Shown here: piece after piece, positions 18,561-27,303 of the stretch
Layout: every line of letters starts with the position of its first letter
How positions within the stretch are numbered: position 1 is the first letter of the stretch
Assembly: GCF_009911265.1 (NCBI RefSeq)
Contig: NZ_QXXA01000015.1
Location: 1 to 64,000, forward strand
Direction: 5' to 3'
Length of the DNA stretch: 64,000 nt
DNA from: Senegalia massiliensis
GTDB lineage: Bacteria > Bacillota > Clostridia > Tissierellales > SIT17
Program-made: the position numbers and the translations under genes
Notes under the pieces: model-generated
Database searches by the model: none
Told to the model about the DNA's origin: nothing
Seen by the model: only the letters and a program-made list of their open reading frames with translations

Positions 18561-20387
18561 ATGTGTGGAATAGTAGGATATATCGGAAATAGAGAAGCAT
18601 CAGATATATTAGTAGAAGGATTATCTAAACTAGAATATAGAGGATATGATTCTGCAGGTGTAGCAATATTAAACAATAATAACTTAGGACTTAGAAAGTA
18701 TAAAGGAAGACTTCAAATATTAAAAGATAATTTAGAAAAGCAACCAGTAAAAGGTAATACAGGTATAGGTCATACTAGATGGGCTACTCATGGAGAACCT
18801 TCAGATAAGAATAGTCATCCTCATGCAAATACTTCTGGAAATATAGCTGTAGTTCATAATGGTATAATTGAAAATTATATGGAAATAAAAGAAAAATTAA
18901 AAGTAAATGGATATAACTGTGTTTCAGAAACTGATACAGAAGTAATTGCACATTTGATTGATATGTACTATGAAAATGATTTAGTTGAAGCAGTTCAAAA
19001 AGCAGTAAAAGAATTGGAAGGTGCATATGCTTTAGGAGTAATAAATAAAGAAAATCCAGATAAATTGATTGCTGTAAGAAAAGACAGTCCACTTATAATA
19101 GGTATAGGAGAAGATGAAAATTTTATAGCATCAGATATACCAGCAGTATTAAAATATACTAGAAATATATTTATAATGGAAGATGGAGAAATGGCAATAG
19201 TAAGAAAAAATGATATAACTCTTATGACTACTTTTGGTAGGCCAGTTGAAAAAGAAGTTTATACAGTGAATTGGGATGTAGAAGCTGCAGAAAAAGGTGG
19301 ATATGACCATTTTATGCTAAAAGAAATATTTGAGCAACCAAAAGCAGTAAAAGATACATTATCTCCAAGATTAAACAAACAAAATGATATTAGATTAGAT
19401 GATATAACATTAACAAAAGAAGATTTAGATAATATCAATAGAGTATATATAGTAGCTTGTGGAACAGCATATCATGCTGGATTATTAGGTAAGAATTTAA
19501 TTCAGAAATATGTAAATGTACCTGTAATAGCAGAAGTAGGGTCAGAATTTAGATATAATGATCCATTTATAGATAATAAGACACTTATGATAATAGTAAG
19601 TCAATCAGGAGAAACAGCTGATACTTTAGCAGCACTTAGAATGGCTAAAGAAAAAGGAGCTAGAACACTTGCTGTAACTAATGTAGTTGGAAGTACTATA
19701 TCAAGAGAAGCAGATGATGTTTTTTATACTTGGGCTGGACCTGAGATTGCAGTGGCTTCAACAAAAGCATATACTACTCAACTAGTATCTATGGCTCTAA
19801 TATCACTTGATATGGCTAATAAAAAAGGTACTATATCAAATAGTATGTATCATGACTTAATAGATGAATTGAGAGATACACCAGCTAAAATAGATAAAAT
19901 ATTAGATACATCAGATGAAATAAAAAAACTAGCAGAAGAAATATACAACAAAGATCATATATTCTATATAGGTAGAGGAATAGACCATGATGTAGCACGT
20001 GAAGGGTCACTGAAGTTAAAAGAAATATCATATATTCATTCTGAAGCAATGCCAGCAGGAGAATTAAAGCATGGAACAATAGCTTTAATAGAAGATGGTA
20101 CTCCAGTAATAGCATTAGCAACACAAGATAAACTTTATGATAAAACAGTAAGTAATATAAAAGAAGTAAGTGCAAGAGGTGCAAAGGTAATAGCTCTTTC
20201 AATGTTGAAAAATAAAGAAATTGATCAATCGGCAGATAGAGTGATTTATATACCTAATATTATTGATGATTTAGCACCAATAGTAAGTGTTGTTCCATTA
20301 CAAATACTTGCATATCATGTGGCAACACTTAAAGGAGCAGATGTTGACAAACCAAGAAATTTGGCAAAGTCAGTTACTGTAGAATAA
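18561..20387 (+). CDS. glmS: Glutamine-fructose-6-phosphate aminotransferase GlmS
   Basis: Makes glucosamine-6-phosphate from fructose-6-phosphate and glutamine, the first step to UDP-GlcNAc. 608 residues, normal length. The N-terminal nucleophile cysteine follows Met (MCGIVGYIGN), the glutaminase domain continues with HTRWATHGEPS, and two SIS sugar-phosphate domains follow, with SQSGETADTLAALR and STKAYTTQ clearly visible; it ends DKPRNLAKSVTVE, the typical GlmS terminus. Expression is controlled by the self-cleaving RNA just upstream. Confidence 0.98.
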   Translation: MCGIVGYIGNREASDILVEGLSKLEYRGYDSAGVAILNNNNLGLRKYKGRLQILKDNLEKQPVKGNTGIGHTRWATHGEPSDKNSHPHANTSGNIAVVHNGIIENYMEIKEKLKVNGYNCVSETDTEVIAHLIDMYYENDLVEAVQKAVKELEGAYALGVINKENPDKLIAVRKDSPLIIGIGEDENFIASDIPAVLKYTRNIFIMEDGEMAIVRKNDITLMTTFGRPVEKEVYTVNWDVEAAEKGGYDHFMLKEIFEQPKAVKDTLSPRLNKQNDIRLDDITLTKEDLDNINRVYIVACGTAYHAGLLGKNLIQKYVNVPVIAEVGSEFRYNDPFIDNKTLMIIVSQSGETADTLAALRMAKEKGARTLAVTNVVGSTISREADDVFYTWAGPEIAVASTKAYTTQLVSMALISLDMANKKGTISNSMYHDLIDELRDTPAKIDKILDTSDEIKKLAEEIYNKDHIFYIGRGIDHDVAREGSLKLKEISYIHSEAMPAGELKHGTIALIEDGTPVIALATQDKLYDKTVSNIKEVSARGAKVIALSMLKNKEIDQSADRVIYIPNIIDDLAPIVSVVPLQILAYHVATLKGADVDKPRNLAKSVTVE

Positions 20388-20422
20388 AATCATTTCCAGG
20401 GAAATATGTTGTTGTAAAACGC

Positions 20423-20480
20423 AAATAAAGTCGGTAAGAAGAAAATAAAGTTGTACAGAGAAGAAAAAAGTTGGTAAGAA
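20423..20480 (+). repeat. Three direct repeats with 20-bp period (left part of motif cluster)
   Basis: AAATAAAGTCGGTAAGAA at 20423-20440, AAATAAAGTTGTACAGAG at 20443-20460 and GAAAAAAGTTGGTAAGAA at 20463-20480 begin exactly 20 bp apart. The first copy has a 20-bp perfect inverted partner at 20982-21001. Confidence 0.75.
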
Positions 20481-20489
20481 AAGTGGAAG

Positions 20490-20522
20490 GAAAAGTAAGA
20501 GTTCTTCTGCTTTTCTTTTTTT
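20490..20522 (+). terminator. Probable terminator of glmS
   Basis: GAAAAG paired with CTTTTC around a partly paired internal loop (AGA/TCT), followed by seven T. Lies about 100 bases after the glmS stop. Confidence 0.6.
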
Positions 20523-20849
20523 ATGTCGAATAAAATATTAGAATAAATTATAGATAAAAACATCATTTTTAAAAGAATATAGAGAAAAAATAAATGGGTA
20601 AAAAGATTATTGAGGAAAAGATTGAGAAAAAAGATTGGATAAAAGATTGAGAAAAGATAAGAAGAAATGGCTTTATTTAGATAGTTTCAAAGGATTGATA
20701 AAAAGAATCGAAAAAGAAGATAGAGGCAAAGAGAAAAAAGATTGATCGAAAAACTTGAAAATAATATTATTTTTAAGTAATGATTTTTGGTTTTAAACTT
20801 AACCCTTATTCCTTAATCCTTATTCACAGCTTCCCAATATATGGATTAT

Positions 20850-21124
20850 TTCTTACCAACATTATTTACTTAAAATGAATGAGAATTGTAAAATACAGGA
20901 AATAAAAAAATGATATTTCGGAACGACTTTATTTGCTTGAAAAAAATGGGAGGTTGAAAAATAGGGGTTTGTGAGGGAGGTTTCTTACCGACTTTATTTG
21001 CATATTACAGTTGTTATCGAAATGTAATAAAGTCGGTAAATAATCTTGAAAAATAAAGTTGAGGATGAAATAATTCTTGCAACTTTTGTCGCAAACCGAC
21101 TGGTGAAAATAAAGTCGAAAAAAT
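20850..21124. repeat. Six further copies of the AAATAAAGTCGGTAAGAA motif (right part of cluster)
   Basis: Minus-strand copies at 20850-20867 (AAATAATGTTGGTAAGAA), 20917-20934 (AAATAAAGTCGTTCCGAA) and 20982-20999 (perfect match to copy one). Plus-strand copies at 21025-21042, 21051-21068 and 21107-21124, increasingly diverged in their 3' halves. The conserved heart is AATAAAGTYG. Confidence 0.7.
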
Positions 21125-21174
21125 TCCTTGGGAAATAATTATAGTATAAGTTTTGAAAATATATGTAGAAGTTT

Positions 21175-21216
21175 AAAACCCATTGATAGAAAACTTGTTT
21201 TCTATCAATGGGTTTT
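21175..21216. terminator. Perfect 19-bp inverted repeat, terminator-like
   Basis: AAAACCCATTGATAGAAAA, 4-nt loop CTTG, then the exact reverse complement; T-rich on one side, A-rich on the other. No intact gene ends nearby, so it may be left from a deleted gene or be part of a repeat element. Confidence 0.6.
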
Positions 21217-21541
21217 ATTATATTTTTTGTACTTTTTCTTTAGACAATATAGATAAAAAAATTGAACATTTATTTTTTTGGAAAAAATAGAAGGTTTATA
21301 TATATATATGTAGAATTATTAAATAGTAAGCAGAATTATATATACATTACTTTATAGTGGATAATATATGGAATAGATTAAAAAATAATATTGATACTAT
21401 CAGGTGAAAAATAAAATTAATAATTACTAAAATATTAAAATAAACATAGGTGAAGAATCCTTAGATATAGTGTTAAATATCTTTAATTTTGAGTTGAAGT
21501 TTTCTGCACCTTGCTAATGAAAAAAATTTAGGAGGGTAAAG

Positions 21542-22560
21542 ATGGGCTTTATAATAAAAAAGAAAGAAAATTCAAATTTTAACAATCCAAAAGAGATGTA
21601 TAAAGATTATAAAAACAGAACAATAAGTGGATTACTAGATTATCAAACTGAAATGATTAATATATATATGGATAAGGCATATAATAAAGAAGACATTGCC
21701 TTAGAATTACCTACTGGTAGTGGTAAAACTCTTGTAGGATTAGTAATAGGGGAGTATAGAAGAAGAAAAAATAAAGAGAAGGTTGTATATTTATGTCCAA
21801 ATAATCAACTAGTACATCAGGTTGAGGTACAAGCTATTGAGAATTATGGAATTCAAGTAGATACTTTTACTGGTAAATTTAAAAATTATAGTCCAAAATC
21901 TAAATCTAGTTATAAAAGAGCTGATAAAATTGCTATTACAAACTATAGTAGTTTTTTAATAATAGTACGTTTTTTGATGATGCTCACTCTGCGGAAGATT
22001 ACATTGCTTCTCATTGGAATATAGACATTTCTAGACATGATAATAATTTATTGTATAAAGTATTAATTGAAAATCTAAAAGAGATTATAGATCCTGTACA
22101 TTATAATAGAATGTCCAATGATAAACCTATTGAAGACGAAAAGGCTTGGATTGATAAAGTTCCTAATATAAAAATGATTGAGAGTATAGGAACCATCGTT
22201 GATATTATGGATGAACATGTAAAAGGTACTGATTTACAATACTCTTGGATTAATATAAAAGACAAAATACATGCCTGTAATATATTCATAAGTTGGAACA
22301 AAATTAGTATAAGACCTTTTATATCTCCAACTTTAACTCATGAACCTTTTAACAATGCAGTGCAACGAATATATATGTCAGCAACATTAGGAGTGAGTGG
22401 GGAATTAGAAAGAGTGATGGGAGTAGAACATATTGAAAGATTGCCAATAGTAAATGAATGGGATGAAAAAGGATTAGGTAGAAGATTCTTTATTTTTCCG
22501 CAGGTTTCTTTAGATACAAGTATTTATGAAGATGTTATATATTTTTTACAATTAAATTAA
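21542..22560 (+). pseudogene. DEAD/DEAH-type helicase fragment, frameshifted and truncated
   Basis: The first 140 codons encode a superfamily 2 helicase start with Walker A LPTGSGKT (about residue 57) and VVYLCPNNQLVHQV. At a T-run near 21955 the frame is lost by the equivalent of one missing T; in the next frame the sequence resumes as STFFDDAHSAEDYIASHWNI, a DExH-like box II, and continues to KVLIENLKEI and then YMSATLGVSGE (motif III region) until TAA at 22558-22560. The second RecA domain is missing. Good RBS AGGAGGG at 21531-21537 shows it was once expressed. The single-base loss in a homopolymer could be a sequencing error, but the lost C-terminus argues for real decay. Confidence 0.85.
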
Positions 22561-22683
22561 TGATTAAATTGTTAGATATAGATGGTATCTTAAGATAAAT
22601 ATTTTCCAGTAGGATCAGAATGGAGAATTTGAAATAACGTATTAGTACTATCTAAGTAGATATTATATGTGAGGAGAGGGTTT

Positions 22684-23913
22684 ATGAAAAGGTATATATT
22701 TATCATAATAGTTATTTTATTATTAGTAAGTTGTAAAAATATAAGTGAAGAAGCTATGTCTCATCAAGAAGTTGAGGAAGATATTGAATATTTTCTAAAG
22801 ACCTTAGATACACATCCTCTTGTATCTGAAAAACCCGAATTAGCTAGAGAACTTAATGAATTTGTATATTCAGAGATTAAGGATTCAATTACAGAGAAAA
22901 ATTTATATTTTATAGTTTCTAAAGCACTGTCACAAATCAATGATGCTCATACTATGATTGATATTTATAGCCAAGATTTTAGAGCGGTGGATTTTAGAGT
23001 TAAGTGGTTAGAAGATGGGTTGTTTATTATTTCGGATGGCCAAATGTTTAGCAAAGGAGACAAAATATTGAAAGTTGGTAATAAATCAATAAATGAAGTA
23101 TTAAACGATTTTAGTAAAGTTTTATCTGTTGAAAATGAAAATAGATTAAAGTTTTTAATTGAACAGTTGCTACCAACTAAGATGTATTTAGAATATTTAA
23201 ATGTTATTAATGAAGATGGAACTGTAACATTTAAAATAATGAACATTGAAGGTGAAGAGAGTAATATAAAGTTGAGATTTAATACAAGATATAATTTACT
23301 AGATAAACATTATAAAGATATTTTTGATAATCCTTACTATTATGATATAGATAGTGAAAATAAAGTAGGAGTCTATTATTTAAACCAGTGTTTATATAAT
23401 GATGAATTTAAGAAATCAGTAGGCGAGTTTTTTAATGAAGTTAACAAACTAGATATTAGAAAAATAGCAATAGATGTAAGACGTAATCCAGGCGGAGATT
23501 CTAGAGCTATATTAGAAATAGTTAAATATTTAGAATATGATCAGGTTGTTAATCTTAATCAATCCATAAAATCTATAAATAAATCCGGTATAAGTTATGA
23601 TGGTGATATTTATATTTTAGTTTCTAAAGAAACATTTAGTTCAGGAAATGGTTTAGCTGGTGTATTTAAATATAATAATTTAGGAATTTTAGTGGGAGGA
23701 GCTACGGGTAATAGTACAAAAGCTTATGGAAATACAATATCTTTCACTTTACCCAATTCAAAAATTATGTACAATATAGCAACAAAAAAAATTTTAATAC
23801 CTGTTAATGGTTCACATAGCAATACTATCAAACCTGATATAAACATTAAAGTAAATATTGATGATATTTTATCTAAAAGAGATCCAGTAATTAAATGGTT
23901 AAAGTATGAATGA
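22684..23913 (+). CDS. S41-family peptidase-like lipoprotein
   Basis: 409 residues. ATG 22684 follows GAGGAGAGGG; an in-frame GTG at 22669 precedes that site and is rejected. A lipoprotein signal is clear (FIIIVILLLVSC, Cys near residue 18). The C-terminal half resembles the S41 (C-terminal processing protease) catalytic core: IAIDVRRNPGGDS followed by ILVSKETFSSGNGLAG with the expected nucleophile Ser, and VGGATGNSTKAYGN. A typical PDZ domain is not obvious. Likely anchored outside the membrane and acting on peptides or wall-associated proteins. Lies between two decayed regions and appears intact. Confidence 0.8.
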   Translation: MKRYIFIIIVILLLVSCKNISEEAMSHQEVEEDIEYFLKTLDTHPLVSEKPELARELNEFVYSEIKDSITEKNLYFIVSKALSQINDAHTMIDIYSQDFRAVDFRVKWLEDGLFIISDGQMFSKGDKILKVGNKSINEVLNDFSKVLSVENENRLKFLIEQLLPTKMYLEYLNVINEDGTVTFKIMNIEGEESNIKLRFNTRYNLLDKHYKDIFDNPYYYDIDSENKVGVYYLNQCLYNDEFKKSVGEFFNEVNKLDIRKIAIDVRRNPGGDSRAILEIVKYLEYDQVVNLNQSIKSINKSGISYDGDIYILVSKETFSSGNGLAGVFKYNNLGILVGGATGNSTKAYGNTISFTLPNSKIMYNIATKKILIPVNGSHSNTIKPDINIKVNIDDILSKRDPVIKWLKYE

Positions 23914-24345
23914 TTTTACATGTTTCCCTAGACTCTGGAAAGAAGAGTTGACTTTTCATTAGATATTACATATTTATTTAATAGATTTTGTATTTTATGG
24001 CTTTAAATATTCCTTATTATATAGATATGGTATTGATATAGATTATGAATAGATTTAGCTTGAATACCTAAAACTTATCTAGAACATCTTTTAAAGGTAA
24101 GAAGGAGAATTCTTAATTCAAAAAGGAGATAAAAATCTCTAAAATGGCATTAACTATATTAGTGCAATGAATATTTATGCAGCAATTTCGTTTATCGAAG
24201 TAAAAATTCATGATAATTAATCGATAGGCGAAGTTGTTTATGGTAATCTAAAAGTATACCACCATTCTAATTGAAAACTAGTCCACTTTTAAATATAATA
24301 CCCCTATATATTCAAAATATTTTGGGGGTATGGAGGTTGATAAGG
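23914..24345. other. Gene-free stretch before the dead transposase
   Basis: About 430 bases with no supportable reading frame. It contains a 17-bp wobble-paired hairpin at 24182-24237 and, near 24250-24292, an IS21-type end-like sequence (words ACCACC, AACTAGTCCACTTTT), then a CCCC/GGGG hairpin (TACCCC at about 24298-24303 with GGGGGTA at 24324-24330) just before the transposase start. Confidence 0.5.
24182..24237. repeat. Inverted repeat able to form a 17-bp RNA hairpin
   Basis: GCAATTTCGTTTATCGA at 24182-24198 pairs along its whole length with TCGATAGGCGAAGTTGT at 24221-24237 when G-U pairs are allowed; the loop is 22 nt. Wobble pairs in place of Watson-Crick ones fit an RNA structure or an aged inverted repeat. 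No T-run follows. Confidence 0.55.
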
Positions 24346-25528
24346 TTGGTGGAAAAGTCAGAGATATTGTTAAAATACTTTAGAGAAAATAAATCTTAAC
24401 GACAAATAAGTAGAGAAACGGGAATATCCAGAGTAACAGTTAAAAAATATATAGATGAATTCCAAAAAAAGACTAAAGAATTAAATGTACTAGATAAAAA
24501 TAAAAATCAAGATCTAATAGTGTCTTTGATAGAAGAGTTAGCTTTAAAATCTAAATATGATACAAGTAGTAGAACTAAAATTAAATTAACAAATGATGTT
24601 AAAAATGAGATTGAGAATCTAATCTTAAAAAATGAAAAGAATAAGTCGCTCGGTAGAGCTAAGCAATTAATGAAAAAAATAGATATTCATGAATATTTGA
24701 TAGAAAAAAGTTATGATATTAGTTATTCTACTGTTTGTAATTACACCAAAGATACCTATGATAAAAAAGAAACTTTCATAAGACAAGAATATCAATTGGG
24801 AGAGACTGTAGAATTTGATTGGGGTGAAGTAAAACTTGAGATAGGTGGTAAATCTTTATCATTATATATGGGATTATTCACTACTGCTAATGGTTCTTTT
24901 CATTATTCAAAGCTTTACCATAATCAAAAAACAGAGAATTTTTTAGATATGCATGTGGAATTTTTTAATTTTATCGAGGGAAATCATAAAGAAGTTGTTT
25001 ATGATAATATGAAACAAGCTGTTAAAAGATTTGTTGGTAAGACTGAAAAAGAAGCTACCGATCATTTAATATCTATTGCTTTGTATTATGGTTTTAAATA
25101 TAGATTTTGCAATACAAGATGTGGAAATGAAAAAGGTCACGTTGAAAGAGGTGTTGAATTCATAAGAAGAAAAGCCTTTCCAATAAAAACTGATTTTAAT
25201 TCTTTAGAATAAGCAAATGAACATTTGATAAAAGAAATCATGGAATTAAATTCTAAAAAGAGACATTGGCTTTCTAATAAGAGTTCTTCGGACATTTTAA
25301 GTGAAGAAAAACTTTATCTTTTACCTTTTAAGCCTAATTATGATGCAGCTCGTAGAAAGGAATTAAGAGTTAATAAATGTAGAACAGAATAAATATTCAG
25401 TTCCAGATTATTTTGTAGAAAAATTTATAAAAACTAACATATATACAGATAAAATTAAGATATACTACAAAGATAATTTAATAGCAGAATATCTTAGAGA
25501 TTATGGTGTTCATGAATGGATAAACTGA
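24346..25528 (+). pseudogene. istA: Degraded IS21-family transposase (IstA)
   Basis: Reading in the frame that begins TTG 24346 (after GGAGG 24332-24336) gives an IstA-like protein: a helix-turn-helix RQISRETGISRVTVKKYI, then a DDE core with VEFDWGEVK, VVYDNMKQAV and GNEKGHVERG providing the catalytic acids. It is broken by TAA at 24397-24399 and TAA at 25210-25212, and by a frameshift near 25380, after which KYSVPDYFVEKF, typical of IstA C-terminal parts, continues to a TGA at 25526-25528. No istB partner follows, so the element is dead. Confidence 0.88.
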
Positions 25529-25541
25529 AGATATCAAAAAA

Positions 25542-25835
25542 ATGACAAAGAAAACTAAATTATCTATAGAAAACCCTGATAATTTTTTATCGGATAATAA
25601 GGAAATATTAAAGCAATATTTAAAATTTAAGCAATCAGTTGAATACAAAAATTCACCTGCATATAAAATTCAATCTTTGCTTAAAGAATTTAATAGTGTA
25701 AGTGGATACTATGATATATTTATCCCAGCGATGAAAAAACTAAGTAATTCTTATGCTGAATACTATAGACAATTAGAAATTGCTAATGAAAAATTACTTG
25801 AACAATACCCAGAAATTGAAAAATTAAATAATTAA
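25542..25835 (+). CDS. Hypothetical protein, possibly a remnant
   Basis: 97 residues, charged and rich in Lys, Asn and Tyr (LKQYLKFKQSVEYKNSPAYK). No domain was recognised and no good ribosome site precedes the ATG. It directly follows the dead IS21 transposase in another frame, so it may be a leftover of that element or of a gene it interrupted. Confidence 0.35.
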   Translation: MTKKTKLSIENPDNFLSDNKEILKQYLKFKQSVEYKNSPAYKIQSLLKEFNSVSGYYDIFIPAMKKLSNSYAEYYRQLEIANEKLLEQYPEIEKLNN

Positions 25836-25888
25836 ATTTTGCTATAAAAAATGATTAAATCTGAAAAACTAGTAAGGAGTTGTTGTAT

Positions 25889-26356
25889 ATGGAATTACTG
25901 TTAAGACCCATGACTAATGATATTTTTGCTAAATACATAAATAAGTCTATAAAGAAATATGCTAATGAACATGTAAAAGCTGGTAATTGGATAAAAGAAG
26001 ATTCTTTAGAAAGAGCAGAAAAAGAATTTAAAAAATTATTGCCTGAAGGTTTAAAAACAAAAAAACACTATTTATTTTCTGTAACTCATGAAAAAAATAA
26101 TATAGGAGTACTATGGTTGAACATTTATATAAACAATAATATTAAGCAAGCTTTTATATATGATATTGAATTAGAAGAAGAATATCAGGGTAAAGGTTAT
26201 GGTAAACAAACTATGAATTTGATAGATAAGTATTTGAAAGAAAATGATGTTGATAGTGTACAACTACATGTTTTTGCACATAATGAAAGAGCAGTGAGTT
26301 TATATAAAAAAATGGGATATAAATTTACTGATTTTATGATGATTAAATATTTATAG
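25889..26356 (+). CDS. GNAT-family N-acetyltransferase
   Basis: 155 residues. ATG 25889 is preceded by AAGGAG at 25874-25879. The acetyl-CoA binding motif A is clear: YDIELEEEYQGKGYGKQTM with the QGKGYGK pyrophosphate loop, and the C-terminal motif B region VQLHVFAHNERAVSLYKKMGY is a textbook GNAT ending. Acceptor substrate unknown; relatives acetylate small amines or protein N-termini. Followed by a bidirectional terminator shared with thiT. Confidence 0.9.
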   Translation: MELLLRPMTNDIFAKYINKSIKKYANEHVKAGNWIKEDSLERAEKEFKKLLPEGLKTKKHYLFSVTHEKNNIGVLWLNIYINNNIKQAFIYDIELEEEYQGKGYGKQTMNLIDKYLKENDVDSVQLHVFAHNERAVSLYKKMGYKFTDFMMIKYL

Positions 26357-26387
26357 TTACAGACTGTATAAAAATATTTAGTTATTA

Positions 26388-26414
26388 AAAAAAGCTGATT
26401 TAATCAGCTTTTTT
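26388..26414. terminator. Bidirectional terminator between acetyltransferase and thiT
   Basis: AAAAAAGCTGATT and AATCAGCTTTTTT around one central base; A and T runs serve both converging genes. Confidence 0.88.
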
Positions 26415-26417
26415 ATT

Positions 26418-26969
26418 TTAGTAATTTTCACTTTTAATAGTCCTTTTCATTGGTTTCCAAATTAAACTTATTATTAATATAGATATTATAAGTTCTGGCA
26501 CCATATATGTTGCATTATAACCAATAGAATAAATCCAAGGATTTTGATCGCCAGCATATGAGGCAAAGAATATTACACCAGATAATACATGGGAAATTAA
26601 TCTTCCACTTAATGCTAATATTATACCAATAATCAAAGTTAAGTATCCCTTTACTCCATCTTTTTTTATCTTATATCCTAGACCTGCAAGTCCTAAAAAA
26701 CCAAATGCTATTGGATAGTCTAATAAGAATTGTATAGGATGATAAAATGAGGGTTTTAATAAAAAGTCTACAAGTCCATAAGTAGCTCCCATAAATATTC
26801 CAGGACCTAGTCCCCATCTTATAGCAAATATCATTATGGGAATCATACTACCAGCTGTAACAGATCCACCACTGGGTGCCTGATATATTTTTATATAACT
26901 AAGTAATATTGATAAAGCTATTAATATTCCACCTTCTGTTAACATTTTTGCACTCCATTTTTTGTTCAT
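26418..26969 (-). CDS. thiT: Thiamine ECF transporter S component ThiT
   Basis: 183-residue membrane protein with about six helices. Family marks include a basic start NKKWSAKMLTEGGILIALS, SGGSVTAGSMIPIMIFAIRWG and GATYGLVDFLL, all typical of ThiT (YuaJ), the thiamine-binding subunit that docks to a shared ECF ATPase module encoded elsewhere. AAGGAGG precedes the ATG. A TPP riboswitch with its own terminator lies directly upstream, which confirms the substrate. Confidence 0.95.
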   Translation of the reverse strand: MNKKWSAKMLTEGGILIALSILLSYIKIYQAPSGGSVTAGSMIPIMIFAIRWGLGPGIFMGATYGLVDFLLKPSFYHPIQFLLDYPIAFGFLGLAGLGYKIKKDGVKGYLTLIIGIILALSGRLISHVLSGVIFFASYAGDQNPWIYSIGYNATYMVPELIISILIISLIWKPMKRTIKSENY

Positions 26970-26993
26970 ATTGAACCTCCTTAAAATTTAGTA

Positions 26994-27020
26994 TAAAAAA
27001 AGCCACTACAAAGGTAGTGG
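26994..27020 (-). terminator. TPP riboswitch-controlled terminator
   Basis: On the minus strand CCACTAC-CTTT-GTAGTGG followed by seven T (complement of 26995-27001). Located between the aptamer and thiT. Confidence 0.88.
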
Positions 27021-27036
27021 ATATTTTTTAAAATAT

Positions 27037-27118
27037 ACACTTTCCTCCGCTAGTATTATCTAGTTCAGGTAGTAAGGGTCGTGATAAATCACTCTCAGCC
27101 ATAAAGCTCCCCTAGTGT
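27037..27118 (-). ncRNA. TPP riboswitch (THI element)
   Basis: Minus-strand leader of thiT with the conserved blocks AGGGGAGC, CTGAGAG, GACCCTTACTACCTGAAC, and TAATACTAGCGGAGGAAAGT. P1 pairs ACACT with AGTGT at the ends. With TPP bound, the downstream terminator should form and shut off thiamine uptake. Confidence 0.97.
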
Positions 27119-27141
27119 TAACGTTTTATTCTTTTGAATAC

Positions 27142-27171
27142 ATAGTATCATATACTGTATATAAGTGTCAA
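27142..27171 (-). promoter_or_regulatory. Promoter of thiT
   Basis: Minus strand TTGACA (complement of 27166-27171), 18-nt spacer, TACTAT (complement of 27142-27147), just upstream of the riboswitch. Confidence 0.75.
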
Positions 27172-27303
27172 TATAAACTAATGTTGAATTTATTAGTTAT
27201 CAATGGAAGATAAAGATATATATATAGTATTATTTTATACTCTCTTTATATCATACTAAGTGTGTGATATAATAAATAATATTATATAGAAAAGAGGTGG
27301 AAT

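Larger units (their letters stand above)
20388..21541. other. Gene-free region of about 1.15 kb after glmS with a motif cluster
   Basis: No convincing reading frame on either strand. It contains the glmS terminator, about nine related 18-bp motifs in both orientations, a purine-rich stretch full of AAAGATTGA-like words (about 20590-20750), and a perfect 19-bp inverted repeat near its end. The composition suggests a decayed insertion or an uncharacterised repeat locus. Confidence 0.6.

Noticed and set aside
18784-19092. Minus-strand open frame inside glmS (and similar long antisense frames at 19885-20202, 34825-35112, 37441-37728)
   Set aside because: They are rich in Leu, His and Tyr, a typical shadow of AT-rich coding sequence, lie wholly inside convincing genes, and have no ribosome sites.
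20423-21124. CRISPR array
   Set aside because: Copies are only 18-20 bp, occur in both orientations, are diverged, the three left copies have spacers of about 2 bp, and no cas gene is present.
23914-25528. Intact insertion sequence
   Set aside because: Transposase has two stops and a frameshift, the helper istB is missing, and no matching right-end inverted repeat could be found.
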